Assembly: GCA_036971615.1 (NCBI GenBank)
Contig: JAYKKR010000006.1
Span: 992,001-1,056,000 of the forward strand
Source: Amyloporia xantha
Lineage: Eukaryota > Basidiomycota > Agaricomycetes > Polyporales > Adustoporiaceae
Direction: 5' to 3'
Length of the DNA: 64,000 bases
The position numbers were made by a program, and so were the translations under genes. The notes beneath the pieces were generated by a model that did not search any database, was not told where the DNA came from, and saw only the letters and a program-made list of their open reading frames with translations. Shown one piece after another: positions 47,016 through 60,000 of the stretch. The first letter of the stretch is position 1. Every line of letters begins with the position of its first letter.

Positions 47016-48975
47016 CTAGTAGCCGTCCTGCGCGCCCTCCCCGAGACCGAATATGTCGTCATTGAGCTCCCCCTCATAAATCCCTCCTGCGTATATCCCC
47101 TCGTACCCGCCGAGCTGCTCCTCGCTGGGGTACCACCCCTGCTGTGGCCCAGACCCTGACCCAGACGGCTCCCCCATCGGCACCCATGCGTAGTCGTCGA
47201 CCGGCAGAACCATCGACGCGTACTGTTGCAGCTCGGATGGCTGGACGACGGTCGAGTGCGCCGGCGCCGCGTGTTCCACCTGCAGCTGCAGCTGCGCGCC
47301 GAAGTCGTGCGTGCCGCCGAGGTCGTACTGCTGCTGTGATGGCTCGACCATCTGCCGTTGCTGCATCCAGCCCTGCTCCTCGGCCTCCATCTCCAGCTGC
47401 TGCGCGAGCAGCCCCGCGTTGAGCGCATACGAAAACGCATGTGCTGAGGGCGCAGGAGAACCTGAGAGGATGGAAGTCGAGCCCGACGCGGGCATCCAGC
47501 CGTTGTTGCTACTGTTCGCGGTGTTGTGCATGGGGCCGTGGGCGAACGGCGCGTGGTAGGGGAACGCGGAGAGATCGGGTTCGGCGCAGAGGAGAATGTG
47601 AACGGTGGGACATCGCTGTAGCCCTCGATGCCGAGCGGGCCACAGTCCAGGGGTTCGATCTCGAGAGACAGGCGCTGTCGCTGTATCGGTGGACACGCCG
47701 GGAAGTCCTGCAGGAGAGAGAGAACAAGTCAGTTCAGTAAGGCGCAAAAGGCAGGTGGAACTCACGTAGTCGTTCTGGGCCTGGGAGAAGGACGAGCCAC
47801 CATGCACGTACGCGGGCTCAAACAGTGATGCGTCCGGTTCCGGGACGGACGACCAATTGTGCTGCCACGTTGGTGGCATGGGTGCAGGGACCGGCATGTG
47901 CAGGGACGGCTGCACCTCTATAGGGTATGTCCATGACGGACGCGGGATGGCCTGCACGCTCGCCGCGCGGCGAGCGTTGGTGTTGCGCGCCACATGCGAA
48001 ATGTTGCGGACTGGGGAAGGCGCGCGGGAGCCGACTTGCGGCTGAATTGGGAGAAGGAAGGGGTGGGAGGGCAGCATGTTGGAGTTGTACTGCTGCGAGG
48101 GAACGGGCGCGGAGGAGGTGCGGCGATGGCTGCCGTAGTAGGGGGCCGGTTGTACCGGCGCAGGAGGTGCCCATTGGTTGAGACCCGCGAATGCCTCGGG
48201 TGTGTTCGAGGCGGTCCGCTGCCGCTCTGTGTCGACGCGGCAGAGTGCGGCGACAAGTTCGTCACCCCTCTTCCTGTCCAGTAGCAGCTGTGCTACCTCG
48301 TCCGAGCGCTGCTTCTCCTCGATTAGCATTCCGGCCTTCGCCCTTCCTCTTGGCCGCCTTTTTCTTTTTGTTGTGCACCGGCTGATACTTGTATTTTGGG
48401 TACATTTGCGCATGCTCTTCCTTAGCGAGCCGCGCCTTCTCCTCCCACTCCTGCTTCTCCTCGGGGAGGAGGCTGTGCCAGGCATCACCTATGACGTGAG
48501 GTGATGAGATCAGATAAGAGAACAATGGGAGACTGGCTTACCGGTGATTCTTGATAATGTGAGATTGCCCTGCTGGACTGGGTGGTCTGATTTCAAAAAG
48601 TCGCTCCGAAAAAGTATAAAGGCATTCGGAGGACGGGGGATGTGCCCCTGCGAGCGACTCTTGCCCCGGGGCTCACGTCGCCGCGAAGGGGTGGGCGAAG
48701 TTGTTTCGACCGCCGGCGAGAGAGCATCACTCGTTGATGCCTGCTCTCTGGATGGGCCAGCTCCCGCGTCGGTGTCCAGGTATGTACCTGGTGTCACATT
48801 GGGTGCGAATAGGATCGCGTGTGCAGGGAGTGGGGTATCTGCGTAGTTGATAGATTTGGCGTGTGTCAAAACTAGCGACTACGAGTTAGCTCACGCTCTG
48901 ACGGCGATTGTTATGGCGCGACTTACCACGACGGGACGATGAAGCCTTCTTGCTTTTTGACCTGTCGGCAGGCAT
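47016..48975 (-). pseudogene. HMG-box transcription factor, copy 6, two frameshifts
   Basis: Exon 1 (48927-48975) MPADRSKSKKASSSRR; exon 2 FAPNVTPGTYLDTDAG and GHIPRPPNAFILFRSDF; exon 3 DAWHSLLPEEKQEWEEKA and YPKYKYQPVHNKKKKAAKRK. Just after the box an extra G in a G run (48341-48343) shifts the frame, and translation would end at 48262. A second shift lies in exon 4 near 47565-47590, between PPFTFSSA and AFPYHAPFAHGP. All other conserved parts, including the tail DIFGLGEGAQDGY, can be read when frames are changed. A short protein with the HMG box alone is possible. Sequencing error cannot be ruled out. Confidence 0.8.
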
Positions 48976-49110
48976 CGAATGTTATTGTGTACGATAGTGG
49001 GAAGACAGCGTGTTGGGTTGTGTGTATGAGAGGCGTTGTTGGCCAAACAAGAGGACACAAGAAGAGGGGGATTGAGGACGAGTTGAGAAGTACCGGCCAT
49101 TGTTCTGTTG

Positions 49111-49119
49111 CCTTTATAC
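49111..49119 (-). promoter_or_regulatory. TATA box of HMG copy 6
   Basis: GTATAAAGG on the minus strand, about 140 bases before the ATG. Confidence 0.6.
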
Positions 49120-52100
49120 ATCCGTCCACAGCAGAGTCGGACGCGTTCTTCTCCCACATCTTGCCAGTTGAGCCTTGTTGAGCCTCGTCAGGACCCCAGA
49201 TCACTCCTTGGCTAACCACTTCTGGCTAGTGTGTATCTGATCCAACTCAGCCCGATCATCTTCCTCTCTTGCTTTGTTGAATCCACCGGAAAAGTCCGAG
49301 TCCCAATCCCCTCATCATTAGATGCAACACTCGACTTCAAGCCGCAGAAGATTAGACGAGAACGAGAACTCGACCAACGAGAACGAGATTTTATCCGATG
49401 TTCTGAGCTCCGAACAATGGATGGACATCCTGAAACGGAGCCCTACGATTGGCCAGAAATCCCTGACTCAGGCTCCAGATATATTCTTTATCCCATTGTC
49501 TGAAATCGTTCTCGCATGTGAGCCGTTTTGCCTGCATAATCGGAGACCGAATAGTCTCTGCTTCCACCAGCGTCTGTCATACGAGCACTCGCCGGCGTGA
49601 TAACTATTTTTGTCGTCATTTATTGGGCAGCGCACCACGTCGACAGTATGTACGGGTTGAGTTACGGACATAGAAGCTGTAGAGCTGCAAGAAGATGGAA
49701 CAAGGAGACAACAAAGACCCATAGTAGAGCCACATAGAGAGAATTCATACTGTGTGTGGAAGAGTTGTTTAGCGTTTACGGCCGAGTGCGCTCTCCAGAC
49801 ACAGCAAAGTACAAGTGTCCAGACAGCGCGGAGTATAGACGTCCAGATGAGAGTGAATAAGGCTCTTTGCCGATGCCTCAGAGGACAACAGTGTGAGCAC
49901 GTAGCCTAAGCCTGGACACCCAGACCGGACGAGCGTGGGCAGATGGAGAATATGGTGGGATGGGGATGATCGGTGGCGGAGACAAGTGAGAGCGGGCATG
50001 CAGACCAGCGTTGAGATAGGACGTGATCGCATCCGACCGCTTTGCTCGGCGCACTGTGAACCCGGAATTTGCTTTGTGCTGCAATCAACAACTAGCCGAC
50101 CAAAAGGCTGCACCTCTGGGTAGCCTCAAGAAACATAAGAACGTCGCTGCACCGCACATCCAATGACAACGCTTACAGAAACACCTCCACCATAATGTTC
50201 CTCCTGTGACACACCGGAACCGCGCTGCATTCAGAGCTGCAGTGCAGTGAACGATATGGTTGGCACCCAGAGATGTTGGACATTCTTCCGAATGGCTGCA
50301 TGATAGCACTGCACTGTCAGGAGCGTGGCGGAACATAATTGAAACATGTGGCCACAGAGGAACGAGCCACCCACTGGTTCCGATGTCTTGAGAAAACAAG
50401 TGGCCGGGCGCCTTGTCCGCCAATATCGGCCGCTGAAACGCTTTGGCCTTAGGAATCCGAGCGTATGGACGGGGAAGCGCGGTAGATAGAGACCACATCG
50501 TAGGCATGCCTCGTGTTCCGACATCTGCTGCAACATGCCCAGCACAGACCCATAGTCTGTGCAGGAGGTGAGCGGGTGCAGCGGCAACGTTCGACCACTG
50601 TCACCCTCCGCGCCTCCCGGATTGCGCTGTGCGTCTATCAAACTGAGAAGTATCCGAGCCTTGTTTTTTGGGAAATACAGGTGAGATATGAGGAATGCAC
50701 GGCTTGGGAATTCAGCCTGTGATCCGCCCTGTCAGCGAATGTCGAACGTGTGTATCTGCAGCCGATGGGCATGGACTCAAGCGACTCACACATAGCCTGC
50801 TAGCTCCTTCTTTAGCATGAAGATGACCCGGCCACAACGCCATGAAATCACCGACAGTATAGACATCGTGCTGCTGTTGTTTCCAGCGCATATGGATGGC
50901 CGATCAGTGGCCGGGTGGGAGGTGGAAGCACTGCTGAGCGACCGGTGAGACACTGTGTCTCGGATATGAAATGTCATCCGTGCAAACGCTATTCTCGCTG
51001 GCTATCGAACTTAGACAGCAGCAAAGCGCTAGCGCGTCGCATTGACAAAGAACAGCACCGCTGTCAGCGCGTCGAGCAGCGAACTCAACACCCCGTCCGT
51101 GCTGCAGAACCGCCCTTGTCGCAGCCATCCTAAGCGGCAGACCTGCGAACGACGCCAGATTCTCCTCCGCTCGCCAAGTCCACGAACAATCCAACAGCGA
51201 CGGGCGCCATTTCACATATCCAAGCCTTTCGACAAGCATATCGATGCCATCTGACCTCCATGGAGGAAGCCTGGGCACCACACACAGCCGGGGTCCCAAC
51301 GACCTTGTGCAACTGCAACCTGAAAGCCAAAAAATCGGCAGAAGGCTATACGAATAGGCGACAATCGAGTAGGGACAGAGGTCAGTTGACCCCGAAATTT
51401 CGGGGATGGACGAGATTGGTTGAGGAATGGAGGACGGAGATGAGGGTGATTGGAGCGATGGGGCTGTGCTCGCGAAGCGAGGGATCGCATCAGAGGCAAT
51501 AGAGTCCGAGGGCGTTCCTGAGGACCAAGAATGCAGGACGAGTCAACCGGGCTGAAAACAGCAGGACAATGGGCCCGGAAGAAACATCCGCGTCAGAGAC
51601 AATGGAACGGAGGAGATGGCGAGAAGCGGACTGAGAATGAGAGGAGGACCCCATCAGAGTGAGGTAAGATTAGGCTGCGAAGGATCTTCTGACAGCAGAA
51701 AATGCGAGGATAGCGCTGAAGGTCAGGATGGCGTTCGCCGTTCGATCCTTGCGCAGTCTGGAACGACAAGCTTGGGATAACCCCATCAGAGAACACGAGG
51801 CAGCAGGAGTATTTCGCCAACAGAACGAGTCGACCAGCGGAACGGTTCAGCACAGACAGCTATCGGCGGCGGAAGTCATCAGAAACAGAGCAAAGAGTAG
51901 CGTTCAGACCCAGAAGGACACGTAGCCCCCGCCACATCAGAGATAATGCACGGTGTGGCCGAGCGGCACCCGATGCCAAAGCCTCTCGCGCGGGAAAAAC
52001 CCCCTAAGTGCCCGCGAGCGCGCGGGCCACAGGCGGTGGCGGCAGTGGCGGTGGCGGCTCTTACCTCTTCTGCATTATGTCCAGGTGTCATGCTCCGTCT

Positions 52101-53519
52101 ATGTCCTCTGTCTGCCATGCCGCGCACCGCCCCACGACATACGGCACGGACGACGCGTCTCGTAGTCTCGTAGGACGCGTACAGCCATCGGGCGCGGCAC
52201 GAGGTCGCGAAGGTGCCAGTGTCTTGTTGTCCAGGCGTCCTGCTCCGTCTTCGCCTCCGCCTCCGCCTCTGTCTGCCAGGCCGTTCACCGCCCCGTGACG
52301 TACGGCTCAGACGACGCGTCTCTTGTTCTCGTAGGACGCGTACATCCTCGGGCCTGGCACGAGGACGCGAGATCGCGATGGTGCGAGTGTCTTGTGCGCT
52401 GTGGGCATAGAAACGGCCCGTCCACCGCCAGGCTCCCTCGTTATGGCGCTGCACGCTCCGACCCACTGGCACGGTGCGCGAGCGCCCGTTCTGTAATCCG
52501 GTACCTGTTAATTCGTGAGATCTCCATTTTCGAAGGCGGAGTCGCTTCCGCCCCAGTCATCACGAGCTGCTACGATCGATTTGATATTGCGGGTTGGAGG
52601 TTGCAGGCTGCAGGCTGCGGGTTGCGGATTCCTGGTTACAGAGCACTCCCTCTGCGTCCTCCATTCTCTGGACTGCCTCGCGGACCTTGGGCGAGCGCGC
52701 AGGAGGGGACGGCGCGATCGGCGTGCAGATCGGGGGGAGGAAGCGATATCTGCACAGCGGTATCAGTCGTACTCGTCAGTGGTCCTCGTCTTCTCCACTG
52801 CCTGCCCACGCGCTGGCGCTAGCTGGACCTGCAGAATAGCAAGGGCGATCCGAGTCCAGGCTTCCTGGTGATAGCCACCCTCGTTGCACGAGTTCCTAGA
52901 AAGCTCAGAGGCTCAGGCTTCTACACAATTACTGAAATCTTGAGGCGCAATCCTCGACCCTAGCTCTAAGTCTGCGATAGCATCTAACATGGTAGAAGGC
53001 TGCTCTTCGCCGAGAGCAACAGTGCTGCTAGGCTCGCCGCACTACTGTCGTCTGCTTGACGCACCGTGACTACACGGTAAAGCAACCAACCAGCAACGCA
53101 CACAAATCCCGCCGTACTTGCCTGTCAACATTCAGGTTTTTAGCATTGGGATTGGCCGGAGGAGGCAGGAGTGATTAGTAGGAGATGAAGACACACAGGC
53201 TAGTATTAACGTCTATTCTTCTTCTCTGCTATGTTGCAAATGCGAACCCGCGAATGCATTTCGCGTCCGCGCCCGTGCGTTGGCAAGGGAGCTCGCAGGA
53301 GACGAAAAAGGCGAAAAAAATTCCGACTCTAACGTCAACACGTACAACGGTTGCCTTTTGCAGAACAGGCACGGTTGCAAGTGCCGCGGTCCGTGGTAAC
53401 GGATCAGGCGCGCACGTGGATACACGTGGCGGGGGTTAGTGATGCAGTCTGATCACCGGAGCGAGGTGGGTGAATTAGGGCTACGCGTTCTGGTCGATTC
53501 CTGAATCCGCAGATATGAG
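49120..53519. repeat. Extended 5' flank of HMG unit 6
   Basis: About 4.4 kb without a convincing gene. The part 49200-51350 is absent from units 1-5 but has a close counterpart at 57180-58900. The part 51350-53450 corresponds to the flank of the earlier units. GCAGTCTGATCACCGG lies at about 53443. Open frames of 60-140 codons are not kept between the two copies. Confidence 0.55.
52081..52388. repeat. Local tandem duplication, about 150 bp period
   Basis: CCAGG(T/C)GTC..TGCTCCGTCT starts both copies (52081 and 52231). Each copy also carries GACGACGCGTCTC and TCGTAGGACGCGTACA. The matching place in the next unit (59640-59780) has a single copy. Confidence 0.75.
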
Positions 53520-54457
53520 TCCCAGTTCCAACCAGACAAATGGGTCGGAAATATCGTGCACGACAAGGCTTTGCTATGTTTCACACTCTGTACATCGACC
53601 TCTATGCGCCTCGTTCTTGAGCAATTGCACGCCCGCACGTACACAACATTATTATTTAAGCCAACCAGAATTCGTCACAAACACATCCGGCGCTGGCAAG
53701 CGTGTCATCATCGAATACTCCTCGCCAAATATTGTGAAGCAATTCCACGTCGATCATCTACCAAGTGCGATCATCAGGCGCTGGGAGGTCATCTCGATGA
53801 ACTACCTCGGTGATTGGGGAGCACAAGTCCGTAGATTCTGCTCCAATCACCAAAATTACTGTAACCACCCATACATCGCACAGGTGGGGCTCATTGCGGC
53901 AGGCTTCAACAAGTATGGGCCTCGGGAGGAACTCGACAAGGATGTCATCAAGCACTTGTTCGACTTCTACCTGAAGGTCAACGTGGATGCAAAAAGGGAC
54001 CCTGTGGTTAAGCGGATGCGGCGGCATTCTTCAAGCGGATGGAGGACGGCGATGAGGCGGCCTGGCGGACTAGCGAGTATGGCGCGAGATGCCGGTGCGC
54101 AAGTATGAGGACCGCAACTTCCTCCAGCCTCCTCTCAACCGACATTGACCCGTGCCCGCACCGTGACGGCCGATGCTGGCTCTGCAGAATCGATAAGTAT
54201 ACGTTCTAACTGGGACCGGATGCTGTCGTTTGAGGGCGATACAAGCCCGTACCTGCAATACGCACGCGTCTGAATCTCCTCCATCTCGCACAAGGACTCG
54301 GAGTTGCTCCCGCTGCCCACACCTAGCCGGATCGACACAGGGCTGCTCACGGAGCCCGACGTGGTGAAGATGGCGCGGCGCACGCACGAGTCGAGAGCGG
54401 GACGTACTGGCGGCGGTGATGTAGCTGTCGAGCCTTAAACCTCTTGAGCGGATCTAG
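53520..54457 (+). pseudogene. Arginyl-tRNA synthetase pseudogene 3
   Basis: Begins after an acceptor near 53524 with FQPDKWVGNIVHDKALLCFT, MRLVLEQLHARTYTT and GKRVIIEYSSPNIVKQFHVD. The HVGHLRST motif is corrupted to HVDHLPSA. NYLGDWGAQ, a conserved GT-AG intron (about 53830-53882), VGLIAAGFNKYGPREEL and KHLFDFYLKVNVDAKRDP follow. A large deletion then joins REMPVRKYE-like sequence directly to the C-terminal part, which is full of stops and shifts and ends near LKPLERI at 54457. Confidence 0.84.
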
Positions 54458-55089
54458 GCGGTGAAGCTGCAAGGGTGAGCGTCGATCCTTTGAAATGTCT
54501 CGTTATTATATCGGCAGCTGTTGCGTACGTAATGGTGCTCTGCCGAGTCTCAACGGATGACCTATGCTAATTTGAAGACAGTTCATTTCATAACGTGTTT
54601 CTCCAAGACTTAGTACCCAAGAAGCATATAATCATACCTAAAGGATGACTTCGAGATGGCCAGTATATTGCGAGAGCAAGTATACAGTAGTGGCAATGAC
54701 AACGATAACGAAAAAACCATGAGTAAGAGATACAGCAGCGGGAGATCCAGTTAGTCGAAAGAATATGCTACGAACATTATTGTATGGGTATGCACGGTGG
54801 GAGCTACACGGGTAAATAGCGACGAATGTATATGCGCAAAAGATGGCGTGCAGGGAGACAAAAGAGGAGAAAATACTAGTGCTACACAGTGATGATGAGA
54901 TGATGATGTGATACAAATTTTGTAGACGCATAATGAGAATATAGCTACACGATAAGGAGAGATACTGCGGTCCGTATTGATATCCGAGGGTCCTTGGCCC
55001 GCCGATATAAAATGCGAGGAATAGAGCGGGCTGTGTGCGTCATGTCGTGAGCGCGGCGCGACGACGTGGTTGGACATCGAAGATCCCGT
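54458..55089. repeat. 3' flank of HMG copy 7
   Basis: Spacer between pseudogene 3 and the HMG stop, with the same blocks as the other units. Confidence 0.6.
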
Positions 55090-56943
55090 CTAGTAGCCGT
55101 GCGCCTGCGTGCCGTCCCCGAGACCAAATATGTCTTCACCGAACTCCCCCGCATAAAACTCTCCCGTGTACTGCCCCTCGTACCCACCCACCTGCTCCTC
55201 GTTCGGGTACCACCCCTGCTGCGACCCTGATCCAGACCCCGACCCAGACGGCTCCCCCATCGCCACCCGTGCGTAGTCGTCGACCGGCAGACACATCGCG
55301 TATTGCTGCAGCTGCAGCTGCGCGCTGAAGTTGTGCCTGTCGCCGAGGTCGTATGGCTGCTGTGGTGGCTCAACAACTTGTCCCTGCTGCATCCATCCCT
55401 CGAATCCCTGCTCCTGAGCCTCCATATCCAGCTGCTGCGCGAGCAGCCCCGCGTTGAGCGCGTAGGAAAACGCATGCGCCGACGGCCCAGGAGAGCCTGA
55501 GAGGGCGGAAGTCGAGCCCGAAGTGGGCATCCAGCCATTGTTGCTGCTGGTCGCGGTTTCGAGCGTAGGGCCGTGTGCGAACGGCGCGTGGTAGGAGAAC
55601 GCCGAGACGGGGCTCGGCGCGGAGGGGAACAGTGCAGAAGGCGGGATGTCGCTATAGCCTTGCATACCGAGCGACCTGCAGTCCAACCTGTCGATCTCGA
55701 GCGACAGTTGGTGTCGCTGCGCCGGGGGACATGCCGTGAGCCCCTGCAAGAGAGGGAGAACAAAGTCAGTTCAGTCAGGCGCGAAAGGAAGGAGGCACTC
55801 ACGTAGTCATTCTGAGCCCGGGATAAGTTGGACCCACCCTCCAAGTACGCCGGCGCAAACAGCGACATGTCTGATTGCGGCACGGACGACCAGTCGCGCT
55901 GCCACGTCGGTGGCATTGGCGCGGGCAGCGGCATATGCACCGGCAGCTGCATCTCCATGGAGCACGTCCACGACGGACGCGGGCCCGACGCGCGACGGGC
56001 AGCGTTGTAGCGCGTCAAGTGTGATATATTGCCGACTGGTGATGCCGGGCAGGAGGGACCGGCTGATGGCTGGGAGGGAGGAAGGAAGGGGATGGTGGGC
56101 AACCTGACTGGATTGTACAGGTGCTCGGGGACGGGGGCGGGGGCGGACGAGGTGCGACCGCCGTAGTATGGCACCGGCTGGTGGACCGGCGCACAGGGGA
56201 CCCACTGGTCGACGCCGGAGAAGGACTCCGGGGTGACGGATGCAGTGGGCTGCTGCTCTGTGTCGCGGCGGACTGCGCCGATGAGCTCGTTTCCCGCCTT
56301 CGTCTTTCTCTTCGCAGCCTTTTTCTCCTTATTGTGCACGGGACGGAATACATATCCCGGGTACTTCTTGGAGTGCTGCTCTTTTGCAACCCTTGCTTTC
56401 TCCTCCCACTTCAGCTTCTCCTCGGGCACGAGGCCGTGCCAGTAGTCACCTATGATGCAAAGCGATTAGATCAGATAAGAGAACAATGGGAGGCTGGCTT
56501 ACCAATGATCTTCGATAATGTAAGATCGCCCTGGTTGGCCAATTCAGGGTGTTTTGTTTTCACGAAGTCACTCCGAAAAAGTATAAAAGCGTTCGCAGGA
56601 CGCGGTATATGGTCCTGCGAGCGACTCTTGCCCCGGGGCTCGCGTTGCCTCGAAGGGGCGGGAGCAGGTGTATCTGCAGTCGGTAGGGCATCATCGCTGG
56701 GCGATGCATGCTCTCTGTATGGGCCAGTGGCCCCCTCGGTGTCCAGGTATGTACCTGGTGTTACGTTGGGCGCGAAAGCGATCGCGCGCGCAGGGCCTGG
56801 GGTAATTGCGCAGTGGTTATTTTTGACGTCTGTCAAAACTAGCGACTACGAGTTAGCTCACGCGTCTGACCGCGATTGTAATGACGTAACTTACCGAGAC
56901 GGGACGATGAAGCCTTCTTGCTTCTTGACCTGTCGGCAGGCAT
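55090..56943 (-). CDS. HMG-box transcription factor, copy 7, intact
   Basis: Exons 56895-56943, 56503-56838, 55803-56449 and 55090-55743 give 561 residues with all junctions in frame. Exon 1: MPADRSRSKKASSSRL. Exon 2: FAPNVTPGTYLDTEGATG, then DHIPRPANAFILFRSDF and LTLSKIIG, joined to DYWHGLVPEEKLKWEEKA in exon 3 and YPGYVFRPVHNKEKKAAKRK. The middle is Pro/Ser-rich. Exon 4 has SLEIDRLDCR, QQGWYPNEEQVGG and the tail GEDIFGLGDGTQAHGY. A DHIPRP start replaces the GHIPRP of other copies. It is closest to copies 6 and 8 in sequence. Confidence 0.9.
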
Positions 56944-57080
56944 CGAATGTTATTGTGTACAATAGTGGGAAGACAGCGTGTTGGGTTGTGTGTATGAGAG
57001 GCGTTGTTGGCCAAACAAGAGGACACAAGAAGAGGGGTTGGGTGAGGACGAGTTGAGAAGTACCGGTCATTGTTCTGTTG

Positions 57081-57089
57081 CCTTTATAC
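57081..57089 (-). promoter_or_regulatory. TATA box of HMG copy 7
   Basis: GTATAAAGG on the minus strand, about 140 bases before the ATG. The surrounding 300 bases are nearly identical to copy 6. Confidence 0.62.
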
Positions 57090-60000
57090 ATTTGTTCACA
57101 GCAGAGTCGGACACATTCTTCTTCCACATCTTGCCAGTTGAACCCTGTTGAGCCTCGTCAGGACCCCAGATCGCTCCTTGGCTCACCCAGCTCACCGGGC
57201 AACTAACCGCTTCTGGCTAGTGTGTATCTCATCCAACTCAGCCCGATCATCTTCCTCTCTTGCTTTGTTGACTCCACCGGAGTAGTCCGAATCCCAGTCC
57301 CCTCATCATTAGAGGCAACACTTGACTTCAAGCCGCAGAAGATTAGGCGAGAACGAAATGAAGATTTCATCCGATGTTCTGAGCTCCGAACAATGGATGG
57401 ACATCCTGAAGCGGAGCCCTACGATTGGCCAGAAATGCCAGACTCAGGCTCCAGATATAGCCTTTATCCCGTTTTCCGAGATGATTATCACTTGTGACAT
57501 TTTCTGAATTATCGGAGACCTACTTCCATCGGTGTCTGTTACACGAGCACTCGCCGGTGTGACAGTTTTTTTGTCTTCATCTATTGGCCGCGAGGGGAGC
57601 AACCTACATAGACAGCATGGAAAGGGTCGAGCTACGAACATAGAAGACGACATAGTGTCCCCTCGTAGAGATTGCAGCCATTTGGCATTTACGTCCGAGT
57701 ACAAGGCCCTCCAGACTCAGAGTACAAGTGTGCAGACAGCGCAGAGTGCAGACATCCAGATGGATGTGAATAAGGCTCTTTGTCGATGCCTCTGAGGACG
57801 ACAGTGGGAGCACGTAGCATAAACCTTGGGGTTTCAGACCGGACGAGTGTGAGCAGATGAAGAGCGTGGGGGAATGTCGATTTTCGCCAACGTCCAAAAT
57901 CGAACATGGCGGAGACAAGTGAGAGCATGCATATCGACCAACATCAAGAGAGGACGTGATCGATTGCTCGCGTGCAACGTGAGCCCTGAATCTAGAGTAG
58001 CGACTGCTTTCTGCTAACTGCCACCAAAGGCTAGCTGGGGAAGCGGATGTGCCTATTAGTAGCCTCAAAAAACATAAGTATGCTGCTGCATCACGCATCC
58101 AATAGCAACGCTTACCGGAACACCTCCACCATCCTGTTCCTCCTTTAGTACACCGGGACCGTGCCGCAGAGCTGCAATGCAGTGAACGACATGGTTGGTA
58201 CCCAGACATGACGGACGTTCTTTCGAATGACCGCATGATAGCACTGCACCTGTCAGGAAGCGTGGCGGGACAGAATTGTAATATGTGGCCACAAAGAGGA
58301 TCGAGCCACTCACTGGTCCTGATTCGATCACTGTCACCCTCCGCGCCTCCCGGGTTGCACTGTGCGTCTATCAAACTCAGAGGCGTCCGAACCTTGTTTA
58401 TGGGGCAATTCAGGTGAGACATGGTGTGGGCATGGCTTGGGAATCCAGCCTGTGATCCGCCCTGTCAGCGACCCTCAAACGTGTCTGTCAGCTACCAATA
58501 GGCAAGCATTCGAGCGACTCACACGCAGCCTGCCTGTGCCTCCGTTGGAATAAAGACGACCCGACCACAACGTCATGAAATCAACGACGGTAAAGACACC
58601 GCGCTGCTGTTGATTGCAGTGCATGTGGATGGCCGACGCATTGCCGAGCGTGAGGTGGTGGGACACGGCTGTCCAGAACACAGAGAAATGGTATCACGCT
58701 CACGCTCTCTGTCTTGGCTATGAAATGCCAGCCGCGCAAACACTAATTTGGTTTTCCATCGAACATAGATAGTGTCCGCCGAAAGCGAGCGCTAGCGCGC
58801 CGCGTTGACAAAGGACAGCATCGCTCGCCGCCCGTTGAGCAAGGAGCTCAACATCCTGTCTGCGCTGCAGAACCGCCCTTGTCGTAACCATCTTAGGCGA
58901 CAATCGAGTAAGGACAGAGGTCAGTTGACCCAGAATTCCGCGAATGGACGAAATGGGCTGAGGAATGCAGGACGGAGATGGAGACGATTGGAGCGATGAG
59001 GCTGTGCTCGCGATGCGAGGAATCGCATCAGAGGTACTAGAGATCGAGGGCATTCCAGAGAACCAGGAATTTCGGACGAGTGAACCGGGCTAGCAGGACA
59101 ATGGGTCCGGAAGAAACACCCGCGTTAGAGACAATAGAACGGAGGATATGGCGAGAAGCGGACTGAGAATCAGAGCGGGACCCCATCAAAGTGAGGTAAG
59201 ATTAGTCTGCACAGGATCTTCTGACAGCAGAACGGTTGAGCGAGGACAGCGCTGAAGTTCCGCTCAGGACGGCGTTCGCCGTTTGATCGTTCTGCAGTCT
59301 GGAACGACGAGCTCGGGATAACCCCCATCGGAGAGCATGAGGCAGCAGCCACCTCTCGCCAACAGAACGAAGCAACCAGGAGAACGGTTCAGTCTGCACA
59401 GCCCATCGGCGGCAGAAATCACGAGAAACAGAGAACGAGCGGCTACCCGAGAGCGTTCAGACCCAGAAGAAGGGACAACTAGCCCCCGCCACACCAGAGA
59501 TCATGAACGGCGTGGCCGAATGACACCCAGTGCTAAAGCCTCTCACGCGGGAAAAAGCCACTAAGTGCCTGCGAGCGCGCGCGCCACAGGCAGTGGCGGC
59601 AGTGGCGGTGGCGACTTACCTCTCCTGCATTATGTCCAGGCGTCCTGCTCCGTCTCCGTCTCTTCCTCTTCCTCTGTGGGCCATGTCGTGCACCGTCCCG
59701 CGATGTACAGCACAGACTACGCGCCTCTGAGTCTCGCAGGACGCGTACATCCTCGGACCCGGCACGAGGTCGCGAGGATGCCAGTGCCTTGTTCGCTGTG
59801 GGCATATAGAAACGGCTTTTTCGCAGCCTCCCTCCCTCGTTATGGCGCTGCACGCTCCGACCCTCTGGCACGGTGCCTCAGTGCGCGTTCCGTAGTTTGG
59901 TATTTGGTAATTCGTAAAATCTGCTTGTTGAAGGGTCGAGTGGGCTCTGTCCCAGTCATTATGAGCTGCTAAGATCGGTTCGGCAATGCGGATCGCGGAT

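Noticed and set aside
57604..58422. Minus-strand frame of 272 codons in the unit 7 flank
   Set aside because: The collinear sister region near 49650-50640 has the frame broken into several pieces, so coding is not conserved.
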